This document shows positions 25,898 to 34,851 of a stretch of 64,000 nt of DNA, in pieces. A program made the position numbers and the translations under genes. The notes below the pieces were generated by a model that was not told the DNA's origin, made no database searches, and was given only the letters and a program-made list of their open reading frames with translations. Source of the DNA: Dehalococcoidia bacterium (lineage in GTDB: Bacteria; Chloroflexota; Dehalococcoidia; SpSt-223); NCBI GenBank assembly GCA_025054935.1, contig JANWZD010000001.1:1-64000 (forward strand), written 5' to 3'. Each line of letters opens with the position of its first letter. Within the stretch, counting starts at the first letter, position 1.

Positions 25898-27964
25898 GTG
25901 AACGGGGACCCCCGGCGGCGGCTGGGCGGCTGGGTGACGGATCTCGCTGCGGTCGCGGCGCTGACCGCCTTTGCGCTCTGGGCGCTCGGCTTTCTCCTCG
26001 TCGACGACCTGTACATCTTCGCCGACAATCCGGGCACCTACATGCGGCTGTGGTGGCTGCTCGAGGTCGCGGGCCTCGGCGGTCTCCTCGGCTGGAACCC
26101 GTCGTGGTATGCCGGCTGGCCGGAATGGCAGTTCTATCCGCCCGGCTACGGCCTTGCGGGCCTCGCTCTCCAAGCCTTCACGCTTGGCCGCTTGAGCAGC
26201 GTCCAGATCTATCAGGCGCTGCTCTTTCTCGCTTATCTCCTGCCGGCGTTGATCGCCGCTCTTGCGCTCTCCCGTCTCGGCCTCGGCCGATGGGTCGGCC
26301 TCGCGGCGGGGTTCTTTCTCCTCGTCTTCACCGACCTCTACGGTGGGGTGGGCGGCGTGATGATCGGGATGCTTGGCGATCGGCCGGCGCTTGGGCTGGC
26401 GCCGCTCGCTTGGCTTCTTGGCGTCCGCCTCGCCGAGAGCCGGCGTCCTGCTCTGCCGCTCGCTGCCCTCGCCCTCACTGTGGCGGCGATCGTCCTGCTT
26501 CATCCCTTCCGGTTGCTGCTGCCGGTGCTTCTCGTCGCGCTCAGCATCTTGTTCGTTCCGCTCTGGCCGCGATGGCGGGCGCTGCTGCGGCTTGGGGCCG
26601 CTCTCGCCCTTGGCCTAGCACTGACGGGTTTCTGGCTGATTCCCTATTTCGCCCATAGCTGGCTGGCGACGCCGGTCCTGCGCGCGCCGCTCGAAACGCT
26701 GCCGTTCTGGCTTCTCGGCGGGCGGCTGCCGTTCTTCCTCATCTTCGCGGCGTGGGGCCTTGTCCGCGCGGCTGCTGCCCCGCCGCGCGAGCGCGGGCTT
26801 CTCCTCTCGCTCGCTGCCGCGCCGCCGATCATCCTCGGGTTTATGCTTTTCAACTGGCTGGTTCTCGTTGACCGGCTCGGCAGCGCCGCGCTCGACCCAA
26901 TCCGGTTTATCGAAGATGTGTACCTTGCGGTGCTGCTCCTCGCGGCGGCGGGGTTCGTTGACCTGATCCGGCTCGCTTTTGTCCAAGCGGGCCGCGCCGG
27001 CGCGCGCTGGGGAGCCGCGGCGGCCAGTGTTGCCGCGGGGCTGCTGGTGTGGCTTGTCGTTCAGCCGTTTCCGCGCTGGCTGGAGTATTACCGGCCGGCG
27101 GCCGGCAGCGAGCCGCGCTTCCTCCGCGACGCGACCGCTGCCTACCGCCTGCAGGGGCTCTGGGACGCCCTGCGCGCCAACCCTGGCGGGCGGGTGCTGT
27201 TCACTTCGTCGGTCTTCCGCCTGCGTCAGACGGGGACAAGCGTGCCGACCTACCTGATGGCGCTCGCGCCGGCGCTTGCCGGCCGTGAGAGCATTGGCGG
27301 CACCTTCCAGCATTGGACGCCGGTCTCCACCTACTATTGGCACGGCGACAACCGGCCTCGAATGATGACGGAGCGCACCGACCTCAAGGATGACCAGACC
27401 CTCTTCGGTCTGCCGTGGCGGGCGATGGACGAGGCAGCGCTGCTCGCGGCGCTGCGGAAGCTGAATGTCACCGACGTCGTCGCCACGGAATACGACCTGT
27501 GGACCCGCACCTATCTCGACCGCTCGCCGGCGTTCGAGGTTGTCCTCGCTGACCCGCTCTACAACGTCTACCGCGTTACGGCGTATCAGCCGTCGCTCAT
27601 CGAGAGCGACCGCGCCCGCGTTCGCGCCAGCGCCGAGAGCGGTATCGTGCGCTTACGGGTCGAGCAGGCTGAGCCGGGGGCGGAGGCGCTGCTGAAACAG
27701 ACCTACTTTCCGCTCTGGACTGCCGAATCGCCTGCTGGTCCGGTCGACATGATGCCGGATGCGACCGGACTGACGCGTCTGCGTCTGCCGGCGGGAACAG
27801 ACTACGAGGTGACGCTCCGCTACCTTCCGGGGCCCGCCGAGCGGATCGGGGTGACGGTGTCGCTCGCCGCGCTCGCCGTTGTCGGCGGGTTGGCTGCTGT
27901 CCATCTCCTCTCAGTTCGTGTCGGCCGGCCAGCGCCGGCGGTTGCGCGGCGCGTCGAAGGATGA
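25898..27964 (+). CDS. Large multi-spanning membrane protein, GT-C-like
   Basis: 688 aa, about ten helices in the first 430 residues followed by a periplasmic C-terminal domain and a last helix near residue 650-670. The first loop (ADNPGTYMRLWW, WNPSWYAGWPEWQFYPPGYG) resembles the YfhO/'6-pyruvoyl-tetrahydropterin synthase-related' membrane proteins found in Chloroflexota and actinobacterial genomes. Starts with GTG. The stop overlaps the next gene by 4 nt. Probably acts in envelope glycan or polyprenyl-linked sugar transfer, but that is inferred from topology only. Confidence 0.65.
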   Translation: MNGDPRRRLGGWVTDLAAVAALTAFALWALGFLLVDDLYIFADNPGTYMRLWWLLEVAGLGGLLGWNPSWYAGWPEWQFYPPGYGLAGLALQAFTLGRLSSVQIYQALLFLAYLLPALIAALALSRLGLGRWVGLAAGFFLLVFTDLYGGVGGVMIGMLGDRPALGLAPLAWLLGVRLAESRRPALPLAALALTVAAIVLLHPFRLLLPVLLVALSILFVPLWPRWRALLRLGAALALGLALTGFWLIPYFAHSWLATPVLRAPLETLPFWLLGGRLPFFLIFAAWGLVRAAAAPPRERGLLLSLAAAPPIILGFMLFNWLVLVDRLGSAALDPIRFIEDVYLAVLLLAAAGFVDLIRLAFVQAGRAGARWGAAAASVAAGLLVWLVVQPFPRWLEYYRPAAGSEPRFLRDATAAYRLQGLWDALRANPGGRVLFTSSVFRLRQTGTSVPTYLMALAPALAGRESIGGTFQHWTPVSTYYWHGDNRPRMMTERTDLKDDQTLFGLPWRAMDEAALLAALRKLNVTDVVATEYDLWTRTYLDRSPAFEVVLADPLYNVYRVTAYQPSLIESDRARVRASAESGIVRLRVEQAEPGAEALLKQTYFPLWTAESPAGPVDMMPDATGLTRLRLPAGTDYEVTLRYLPGPAERIGVTVSLAALAVVGGLAAVHLLSVRVGRPAPAVARRVEG

Positions 27965-29991
27965 GGCTGACCCCCGCCGTCCGGGCGCTCCTTGTTGTCA
28001 TCCTGCTCGGCGCGGCTTTGCTGCGCTTCTGGGATTTCGGCACGACGCCTCCCGGGCTGCACTACGACGAGGCCTACAATGGGCTGGACGCGCTCGACGT
28101 TCTCGTCACCGGGCCGAAGCTGTTCTTTGAGGGGAACACGGGCCGCGAGCCGTCCCTGAACAACCTGCTCGCGCTCTCGGTTGCTGTTTTCGGGCGGGAG
28201 AGCTATGCGCTTCGGCTGCCGGCGGCGGCGCTTGGCCTGCTGACCGTTGCGGCAACGTTCGCTCTGGCGCGGACGATGTTCCGCCCGCTCGGGCCGGGGG
28301 CGGTCCGTGTCGCGCTGATCGCTGCCGCGCTGCTCGCCGTCTCCCACTGGCAGGTCGATATCAATCGGCTGTCGCTGCGCGTCAACACCATGCCGCTGGC
28401 GCTGGCAGTGGCATTCTTTCTCCTTTGGCGAGCGGCGCGCGGCCGGCCGCAGCGGCTGGGCGCATGGCTGGCGGCGGGCGCTGCCTTTGGGCTCGTCGGC
28501 TACACCTACATCAGCGCGCGCATTCTCCCCGCGTTCGCGGCGGCGCTCGGCGCGGCCGAGGCGCTGCTGCGCCCGCGCGACCCGGCCTGGCCGTCCGCCG
28601 GCAAGACGCTCGTCGGCTGGCTGCGCAGTTGGCGCTTCTGGCCGTGGCTCGGCGCTGCGGCTGCTGTTGTTGCGCCGCTCGCGATCTTTTACGCGCTCCA
28701 TCCCGACCTCTTCCTCGGCCGGGCAACCTATGTCTCGGCGCTTGGCCCCTCCGGCGGCAGCGACCGGCTGGCAGCGCTGGGGGAATCTCTCCTCTACAAC
28801 CTCGCGATGTTCGGCCATGAGGGAGATTGGAATTGGCGCCATAATCTGCCGGGCAAGCCGGTGTTCGCGCCGCCGCTCTATGCGCTTTTTCTCCTCGGCG
28901 TCGCCGTCAGCCTCTTCCGCCTGCGGCAGGGACCGTATCTCCTCCTACTTGTCTGGACGGCGGCGATGCTGCTGCCGGGCATTGTCGCCACCGACGAATA
29001 CCCCCACTACACGCGGGTGATGGGGATCGTCCCGGCGGTCTTTCTCTTTCCTGCGCTCGGGGCCGAAGCGATCATCCAAGGAGCGGCGCGTCTGCTGCGG
29101 CGGCCGGCGACAAGCGCGCTCGCGGCGGCGCCGTTTCTCGTCCTCGCCGCCTGGAACGGCGCCGCCACCGCGCACGACTACTTCGCGATCTGGCGGCACG
29201 AGGACGACGTCTATTACGCCTTTCACGCCGAGGCAGCGGATGCGGCGCGGCTGATGAACCGGCTCGGCGACGACCCGGACCGCGTCTTCCTGCTGCCCTA
29301 CAACTTCCGGCTCGCGCCTGACTTCCGAGCGCGGACAGTCGATTTCCTGTACACCGGCCGCGCGCCGTACCACTTCGTTCGGGTTGAGGAGGCGTCGTTG
29401 CCGGCCGGGCTGCCGGGCCTTGTGGGGACGGCCCGCGAGGCAGTGCTGTTCCACTGGAAAGGCGGCGACCTCGGCGATGCCGATCCGAAGGGGCTGACGG
29501 CCTTTCTGCTGGCGCGCGGCGGGAAGAAGGTCGCGGAAGAGGAGCACCCCGGCTTCTCCGTGCGCCGCTTCCAGATCGACCGGCCCTTACCCGCTGCCCT
29601 CTTCGCAGGGGAGCGGCCGAGCGAGGCACGCTTCGGCGACTGGCTGGCGCTGCGGGGCTGGGCGGCGGGCTCGGAGCCGAGCGATGGCAGCCTGTGGGCC
29701 GTTTTCCGATGGGAGACGCTGGCGCGTCCGCCGGGCGACTTCAGTTTCTCGCTCCAAGTGACCGCTCCGGACGGCACACCCTACGCTCAGGCCGATGGGC
29801 CGCTGCTCTCGAACGATCTCTTTCCGACCTCGCGGTGGCGGCCGGGGCTGCCCGCCGCAACCTATGTCACGCTCGACGGCCGCCCGCATCCGCCGCCCGG
29901 CGAATATCGCCTGCGGCTGGTTGTGTATGAACTGGCGACAGGCCGCGTTGTCGGCGCCGTCGACCCGCTCGGCACGCTTGCTGGTCCGTAA
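27961..29991 (+). CDS. Glycosyltransferase family 39-like membrane protein
   Basis: 676 aa. GLHYDEAYNGLDA in the first loop places the catalytic-type Asp-Glu pair of PMT/ArnT-family GT-C enzymes, followed by about ten helices; residues about 440-676 are a soluble periplasmic domain ending in a beta-sandwich-like segment. Such enzymes move a sugar from a polyprenyl phosphate carrier to a protein or lipid acceptor on the outer face of the membrane. The start overlaps the preceding gene (ATGA), so the pair is one operon. Acceptor unknown. Confidence 0.72.
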   Translation: MRLTPAVRALLVVILLGAALLRFWDFGTTPPGLHYDEAYNGLDALDVLVTGPKLFFEGNTGREPSLNNLLALSVAVFGRESYALRLPAAALGLLTVAATFALARTMFRPLGPGAVRVALIAAALLAVSHWQVDINRLSLRVNTMPLALAVAFFLLWRAARGRPQRLGAWLAAGAAFGLVGYTYISARILPAFAAALGAAEALLRPRDPAWPSAGKTLVGWLRSWRFWPWLGAAAAVVAPLAIFYALHPDLFLGRATYVSALGPSGGSDRLAALGESLLYNLAMFGHEGDWNWRHNLPGKPVFAPPLYALFLLGVAVSLFRLRQGPYLLLLVWTAAMLLPGIVATDEYPHYTRVMGIVPAVFLFPALGAEAIIQGAARLLRRPATSALAAAPFLVLAAWNGAATAHDYFAIWRHEDDVYYAFHAEAADAARLMNRLGDDPDRVFLLPYNFRLAPDFRARTVDFLYTGRAPYHFVRVEEASLPAGLPGLVGTAREAVLFHWKGGDLGDADPKGLTAFLLARGGKKVAEEEHPGFSVRRFQIDRPLPAALFAGERPSEARFGDWLALRGWAAGSEPSDGSLWAVFRWETLARPPGDFSFSLQVTAPDGTPYAQADGPLLSNDLFPTSRWRPGLPAATYVTLDGRPHPPPGEYRLRLVVYELATGRVVGAVDPLGTLAGP

Positions 29992-30155
29992 GCGCTGAGC
30001 GCGAGCCGGGACTTGCGCGTCCAGTTCCATGATGCGCGGGAGAAAGCAGGTCTGCGCGCTCGGCTGTCGCCCCAGAGGGGTATTGATCCCGCGGCATCTC
30101 GCGGTGACCTGTGCCGACCATTTGGTTCAGTAAACGAACTCTCTGATTGATTTTA

Positions 30156-30164
30156 TGATATACT
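30156..30164 (+). promoter_or_regulatory. Extended -10 promoter giving a leaderless mRNA
   Basis: TG (30156-30157), one base, then TATACT (30159-30164): an extended -10 in an AT-rich patch. Initiation about 7 nt downstream falls on the GTG start codon at 30171. No Shine-Dalgarno precedes that GTG, so the lipoprotein mRNA is probably leaderless. No good -35 is seen, as expected for extended -10 promoters. Confidence 0.5.
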
Positions 30165-30170
30165 GCATTT

Positions 30171-30686
30171 GTGATAACGCGGGGGGCGAAGGTAAACCGT
30201 CGAGCGGCTGTCGCCTGCCTTGTCGTCCTGCCGCTGGCGTGCGGCGCTCCCTCCCGCACGGCAGCGCGCGAGCAGCGGCTTGCGGCCATCAGGGCGGACT
30301 TGGAGAACACCCTTCGCCGGATAGAGGCCCTCGAGGCCGAACTGCAGGAGCGGGGGCACAGCCTCGACGTCTCCCAGGACCAGATCAACGTCTATCGCGC
30401 CCGGATCGCCGACCTCGAATCCCGCTATCCTCGGGGCATCCCGTCCAGTCTCTACGCGGCCTACGTCGCGGATGTCGAGCAGCACAACGCGCTTGTCCGG
30501 TGGCACAATCAGGCCGTCCGAGAGTACGACGCCCGCTACGCGACCTACGCCGAGCTTGTCGCGTACTACAACGCTCGGGTTGAGGAGCACAACGCCATCG
30601 TGCGCGAGCTGAATGCTCCCGCCTCGAGAGGGCAAGGCGGTCCCGCTGTTCTCCCGCCGCTCTCTCGCCGGCGGTTCCGACGCTAA
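30171..30686 (+). CDS. Coiled-coil lipoprotein
   Basis: 171 aa. A lipoprotein signal peptide ends in LPLAC with the lipidated cysteine at residue 24. Residues about 35-70 form a heptad-like helix (EQRLAAIRADLENTLRRIEAL), and the rest contains repeated Asn-Ala-Leu-Val/His-Asn elements (EQHNALVRWHNQ, YYNARVEEHNAIVRE) suggesting a second helical hairpin. The tail is Pro- and Arg-rich. No known family is recognised. It is probably anchored outside the membrane; a spacer or envelope-organising role is a guess. Convergent with the osmoprotectant operon. Confidence 0.7.
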   Translation: MITRGAKVNRRAAVACLVVLPLACGAPSRTAAREQRLAAIRADLENTLRRIEALEAELQERGHSLDVSQDQINVYRARIADLESRYPRGIPSSLYAAYVADVEQHNALVRWHNQAVREYDARYATYAELVAYYNARVEEHNAIVRELNAPASRGQGGPAVLPPLSRRRFRR

Positions 30687-30748
30687 GCGGAGACTAGCGT
30701 GGAGTCGGCCCGCGCGCTGTTCTCTTGGGGGAAGAAGCTCGCTCTGCC

Positions 30749-31687
30749 TTAGCGGAGCAGCCCTTTGCTCCGCAGCCACGCTGCGGCGGCGTCCTTCGGC
30801 TCACGCCGGTCGACGCCCACCTGACGGTTCAGCTGGGTGAGTTCCTCGGTCGTCAGCTTCGCCGTGACATCGTTGACCAGCTTTTTGAACTGGTCTTGGT
30901 TCGGCGTTTTGGTCAGGAAGTCATTGCGAACGACCGGAACGAGGTTGTCCGCCGGCTGCAGCTTCTTGTCGTCGTTCAGCAGGACGAAGCCTTTGGCGGC
31001 GATCACCGCATCGGTCGTGAAGAGGACGGCGACGTCGATCTGGTTGCCCTCGAGCGCAGCGACAGTGAGCGGCCCGCCGACATCGAGCGGTTTGAACTCC
31101 CGGAAGCTGAGGCCGTAGACGCGCTGAAGCCCTTGGAGGCAGAGCGGGCGGTCCGGACACTCCGGAGGCCCCCCGAGGACCATCTGATTGTTCAGCTTCG
31201 CGAGGTCGCTGATGTTGCGGAGGTTATGGCGATCCGCGTAGGCCTTGGTGACGACGAAGCCATTCGAGTTGATCGCTTGGGCATATTGGAGCGCCGTGAT
31301 GTTCCTGCCGCGCAGCGCCTCTTGGAGCGTGGCGTAGGTCTGGGCGGCGTCGGGGGTCCCTTTCGCAGGGTCCTTCGTCAGGTAGATGACGTAGGTCGCC
31401 AAGTACTCGGGATACATGTCGATCTGGCCGGACTCCAGCGCGGGGGCGACGATCTCCCGCGAGCCGAGCTTGTAGCGCCGCTCAACTTTGTAGCCGGCCT
31501 GTTCGAGCACAAGGGCATACAGTTCGGCAACGATCTCTTGCTCAGTGAAGTTCGTGGAGCCGATCCGGATTGTGGGGAATGCTTGCCCGCCCGCTGTGCT
31601 GGGCCCAGTCCCTCCGGTCTGGGCTGGCTGGCAGGCCGCCGCCGCAAGGATCAGAGTGGCAAGGAGCGCTGGGAAGATGCGGATCAC
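30749..31687 (-). CDS. Osmoprotectant ABC transporter substrate-binding lipoprotein
   Basis: 312 aa from GTG 31687, which follows GGGAGG by 6 nt; an upstream GTG at 31705 lies inside a stem-loop and is a poorer start. The signal peptide ends in AAAAC, giving a lipidated binding protein. IRIGSTNFTEQEIVAELYALVLE and GQIDMYPEYLATY are characteristic of OpuAC/OpuBC-type (glycine betaine, choline, carnitine) receptors. Last gene of a four-gene operon, after two permeases and the ATPase. The ligand is inferred from family. Confidence 0.88.
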   Translation of the reverse strand: MIRIFPALLATLILAAAACQPAQTGGTGPSTAGGQAFPTIRIGSTNFTEQEIVAELYALVLEQAGYKVERRYKLGSREIVAPALESGQIDMYPEYLATYVIYLTKDPAKGTPDAAQTYATLQEALRGRNITALQYAQAINSNGFVVTKAYADRHNLRNISDLAKLNNQMVLGGPPECPDRPLCLQGLQRVYGLSFREFKPLDVGGPLTVAALEGNQIDVAVLFTTDAVIAAKGFVLLNDDKKLQPADNLVPVVRNDFLTKTPNQDQFKKLVNDVTAKLTTEELTQLNRQVGVDRREPKDAAAAWLRSKGLLR

Positions 31688-31699
31688 GTAAACCCTCCC

Positions 31700-31819
31700 G
31701 GCCACCGCCCGGCGGTGGCCTGCTTGTTACTGCCGGGCCCTTCCGGCCCGACACCCGGGGCGCTTGCCGACAGTGCCGGCACGTTGGGGAGATCGTACTC
31801 GGGGCGGGCAATCCTGCCC
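31700..31819 (-). repeat. Four consecutive stem-loops before the binding-protein gene
   Basis: Four perfect dyads lie in the gap between the distal permease and the binding-protein gene: 9 bp with a 3-nt loop (31700-31720), 6 bp with a 5-nt loop (31734-31750), 5 bp (31765-31781) and 5 bp with a tetraloop (31806-31819). The first directly precedes the RBS of the binding protein. No U-tract follows, so they are unlikely to be intrinsic terminators. Stem-loops in this position often stabilise or process ABC-operon mRNA so that the receptor outnumbers the permeases. Confidence 0.6.
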
Positions 31820-31823
31820 AATT

Positions 31824-32543
31824 TCACCGTGCGCCGCTGACATTTACCTGGGTCCATCGCTCCCGTTCCAGCCGCAGCCCCGGGGAGATCAGGACGCGCT
31901 CGAGGGCAGAAAAGGCGAGCTCGGTTCCGATCGACAGCAGCGCGACGAGGATCGCCCCCGCCAGCAAGCGCGGCGTATCTTGGCGCGCCAAGCCGTCGAC
32001 GATATACCGTCCCAATCCGCCGCCGGCGACGAGCGCGCCGAGGGTCGCTGTCGCGACCACGGTGACCGTGGCGTTGCGGATGCCGCCGAGGATGAGGGGG
32101 AGCGCGATCGGGATCTCGATCTTGCGCAGCACGTCGAGCTCGCGCATGCCCATTCCGCGCGCTGCCTCGACAAGATCGGGGTCGACGCTGCGGATCGCGG
32201 CGTAGGTGTTGATCAGCACGAGGGGGATCGCCAAGGGGACGAGAGCGATGACCGTTGGCCAAAAGCCAAGCCCGAGATTCAGCGCGAACGAGATCGGAAG
32301 CGCGAAGGCGAGGAAGGCGAGCGACGGCAGCGCGCGCCCAATGTTCATGACGCTCACGGTTGCCAACGCTCCGCGGTTGGTATGGCCGATGAACAGGCCG
32401 AGGGGCAGGGCGACGAACACAGCGATGCCGACCGAGACGGCCGAGATCCAGAGATGCTCCGCGATACGGGTCGGGATGCCGTCGCTTCCCTGCCAATGAG
32501 CGGGCGTCGTGAACCACGCAATCAGTGCTTCGAGCAGCGTCAT
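31824..32543 (-). CDS. Osmoprotectant ABC transporter permease (distal)
   Basis: 239 aa from ATG 32543, overlapping the stop of the first permease (ATGA). About five membrane helices; the EAA-type loop that contacts the ATPase is visible (VEAARGMGMRELDVLRKIEIPIA). It matches the OpuBB/OpuBD-like permeases that pair as heterodimers. A longer start at 32561 is inside the preceding gene and unnecessary. Followed by a structured gap and the receptor gene. Confidence 0.87.
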   Translation of the reverse strand: MTLLEALIAWFTTPAHWQGSDGIPTRIAEHLWISAVSVGIAVFVALPLGLFIGHTNRGALATVSVMNIGRALPSLAFLAFALPISFALNLGLGFWPTVIALVPLAIPLVLINTYAAIRSVDPDLVEAARGMGMRELDVLRKIEIPIALPLILGGIRNATVTVVATATLGALVAGGGLGRYIVDGLARQDTPRLLAGAILVALLSIGTELAFSALERVLISPGLRLERERWTQVNVSGAR

Positions 32544-33199
32544 CGCTTCACCGCCGTCCACGGCGCGGTCAGCCGCTGCACGCCGACGAGCAGAATGTCT
32601 GCGGCGATGGCGAGCGCGATCGAAAGCACCGCGCCGACCACGAGGGGGGTGTAGAAAAACCGCTGGATGCCCAGCAGAATGAACTGCCCGAGGCCTCCTT
32701 GCCCGATCAGCGCGGTGACGGTCACGAGGCCAATCGTCGTCACCGTCGCGACGCGAAGACCGGCGATGATGACCGGCAGCGCTAAGGGCAGTTCGATCCG
32801 AAGCAGAAGCTGGCGCGCGGTGTATCCCATGCCGATCGCCGCTTCGCGCGCGTCAGCGGGAACGCTCTGGAGCCCGCCGACGATGTTGCGGGTCAGGATG
32901 AGCAAGGTGTACGAGATAAGGCCGATCTCGGCGGTCAGGATGGAAAGCCCCGTGAAGGGGATGAGCAGCGCGAACAGCGCCAAGCTGGGAATCGTATAGA
33001 GAACGCCCGTCACCGCCGTGATGGGCAAGTAGAGCCGGCTGTTCCAGCGGATCAGCAGGCTGAGGGCGAACGAGATCACAAATCCGACGCCGACGGCGAT
33101 GACCGTCAGCACGATGTGCTCCCACAGACGCTCGGCGATCAGGGAGAGGTTGTTCCCGATCCATTCGAAGCGGACGAGCGGCTCGCCTTGGATCGTCAT
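32540..33199 (-). CDS. Osmoprotectant ABC transporter permease (proximal)
   Basis: 219 aa, five to six membrane helices. The ATPase-coupling loop is DAREAAIGMGYTARQLLLRIELPLALP, closely parallel to the second permease, so the two are paralogous halves of one channel. The ATG overlaps the ATPase stop (ATGA). Confidence 0.88.
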   Translation of the reverse strand: MTIQGEPLVRFEWIGNNLSLIAERLWEHIVLTVIAVGVGFVISFALSLLIRWNSRLYLPITAVTGVLYTIPSLALFALLIPFTGLSILTAEIGLISYTLLILTRNIVGGLQSVPADAREAAIGMGYTARQLLLRIELPLALPVIIAGLRVATVTTIGLVTVTALIGQGGLGQFILLGIQRFFYTPLVVGAVLSIALAIAADILLVGVQRLTAPWTAVKR

Positions 33200-34215
33200 G
33201 GCGCAGTGGCCGCGGCCGGCTGGAGCGCGCCGGCGATCATGTCGAGCGTCACTACCCCGATCGGGGCGCCTGCGTCGTTGTGCACGACAGCGGCGCGCTC
33301 CGGGGCGAGCAGGAGCGTAGCGAGCGCGTCGCGGACATTCATCGACCCGCTCAGGGTTGTCCCGCCTGCCACCGGCGCGACGGGGGCGAGGGGCAGGTCG
33401 ATGACGCGCATCACCGCCAGCCGCTTGAGCGCCCGGTCGCCGCCGACGAAGCGCGCCACATACTCGTTCGCAGGACGCATCAGCAGTTCGGCAGGCGGAC
33501 TGTACTGCGCGATCGTCCCATTCTGCTGGAACACGGCGACCCGCGACCCGAGTTTGATCGCTTCGTCGATATCGTGGGTCACGAAGAGGACGGTCAAGCC
33601 TAGGCGGCGCTGCAGATCGAGAAACTCGTTCTGGAGCCGTTCGCGAACGATCGGGTCGACGGCACCGAACGGTTCGTCCATCAGCATGAGCGGCGGCTCG
33701 ATGGCCATCGCTCGCGCAACGCCGATCCGCTGCCGTTCGCCGCCGGAGAGCTGGGAAGGGTAGCGGTTGCGGTAGCGATCAGGGTCGAGGCCCACAAGCG
33801 CGATCAGCTCATCGACCCGGGCGCGGATTTTCGCTTTGGGCCAGCCGACAAGCTCGGGGACAGTCGCGATATTCTCGGCGATCGTGCGGTGCGGAAAGAG
33901 CCCGACCTGCTGAATGACATAGCCGATCCGCCGGCGGAGCGTGACCGGGTCAACGGTCATGACATCGACCCCGTCGATCAGGATTGTTCCGCTCGTCGGC
34001 TCGATCAAGCGGTTGACCATCTTGAGCGAGGTGGTCTTACCGCAGCCGCTCGGCCCAACGAAGACACAGATTTCGCCGGGCTGAATAGTGAGCGTGAGGT
34101 CGCGCACCGCGGCAACGGTGCGGCCGTCGGCTGCGCGCTCATAGTGTTTGGTCACGCGGCGGAACTCGACGGTCGCGCCGCCGCCATTCCGTCGGGGAGG
34201 CTCGGAGAGTTTCAT
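33196..34215 (-). CDS. Osmoprotectant ABC transporter ATPase
   Basis: 339 aa. Walker A GPSGCGKTT, Q-loop, signature LSGGERQRIGVARAMA, Walker B LMLMDEPFGAVD and the switch histidine in FVTHDIDEA are all present. Residues about 245-325 look like a shortened regulatory region with one CBS-like repeat (NVRDALATLLL, APIGVVTLDMI) where OpuA-type ATPases usually have two. In those proteins the CBS pair senses ionic strength, so this single copy may respond differently or not at all. First gene of the operon; an RBS (GGAAG) precedes the ATG. Confidence 0.9.
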   Translation of the reverse strand: MKLSEPPRRNGGGATVEFRRVTKHYERAADGRTVAAVRDLTLTIQPGEICVFVGPSGCGKTTSLKMVNRLIEPTSGTILIDGVDVMTVDPVTLRRRIGYVIQQVGLFPHRTIAENIATVPELVGWPKAKIRARVDELIALVGLDPDRYRNRYPSQLSGGERQRIGVARAMAIEPPLMLMDEPFGAVDPIVRERLQNEFLDLQRRLGLTVLFVTHDIDEAIKLGSRVAVFQQNGTIAQYSPPAELLMRPANEYVARFVGGDRALKRLAVMRVIDLPLAPVAPVAGGTTLSGSMNVRDALATLLLAPERAAVVHNDAGAPIGVVTLDMIAGALQPAAATAP

Positions 34216-34315
34216 CGTGTGTCTTCCTGCCCCTGCGATCCTACTAAGCGGCCTCGTCTGACAGCAAATGGGCGGCGCCGGAGGCGGGGCGGGTCGAGGA
34301 GGACGGCGTCACCCG

Positions 34316-34345
34316 TTGACCGCGTTCGCAGCTGGAGCGTACATT
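34316..34345 (+). promoter_or_regulatory. Candidate promoter of the maoC-ligase-hydrolase genes
   Basis: TTGACC (34316-34321), an 18-nt spacer and TACATT (34340-34345), about 43 nt upstream of the maoC ATG. The -35 is close to consensus and the -10 is partial. It is in the divergent gap between this operon and the osmoprotectant operon; I found no clear promoter for the latter. Confidence 0.4.
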
Positions 34346-34388
34346 CCTCCCAACTTCTGCCGGCATTGCCGGCGCGTGGGAAACGAGG

Positions 34389-34847
34389 ATGTACATCGCT
34401 TCGCCTCCCTACTGGGAAGAATTTGAGGTCGGGCAAACTTTTACCACTCCGCGGCGCACGGTCACCGAAGCCGACCTGATGTTCTTTTCAGCGTGGTCGT
34501 GGGATCATCATCCCCTCCACACCGATCAAGTGTTCGCCGAACAGTCGATGTTCCACCAGCGCATCCTGCACGGCCAAGCGGGCTACGCTATTGCCAGCGG
34601 GCTGGCGATGCAGACGGGGCTGCACCGCACGACGGCGCTCGCCCTGTTAGGCATCACGTGGAATTACCGGGCAGCGATCTTCATCGGCGATACGCTCACC
34701 GTCACGGAGACTGTCGTTGAGAAGCGCGAGACGAAGAAACCAGATCGGGGCATCATCGTGATGCAGGTCGACCTTCGCAACCAGCATGACGAAGTGGTCC
34801 AAGAAGGAAGATGGACCTTCCTCTACGCGCGTCGCCCTGCGGAGTAG
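34389..34847 (+). CDS. MaoC-like dehydratase
   Basis: 152 aa hot-dog fold. The hydratase motif is recognisable in FFSAWSWDHHPLHTDQVFAEQSMF (Asp and His in the usual D-x4-H spacing), followed by FHQRILHGQAGYAIASG. MaoC enzymes hydrate enoyl-CoA or related thioesters in lipid and aromatic-acid metabolism. Adjacent to an acyl-CoA ligase (4 nt gap), so a shared catabolic or anabolic CoA pathway is likely. ATG start with GAGG nearby. Confidence 0.86.
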   Translation: MYIASPPYWEEFEVGQTFTTPRRTVTEADLMFFSAWSWDHHPLHTDQVFAEQSMFHQRILHGQAGYAIASGLAMQTGLHRTTALALLGITWNYRAAIFIGDTLTVTETVVEKRETKKPDRGIIVMQVDLRNQHDEVVQEGRWTFLYARRPAE

Positions 34848-34851
34848 CGCG

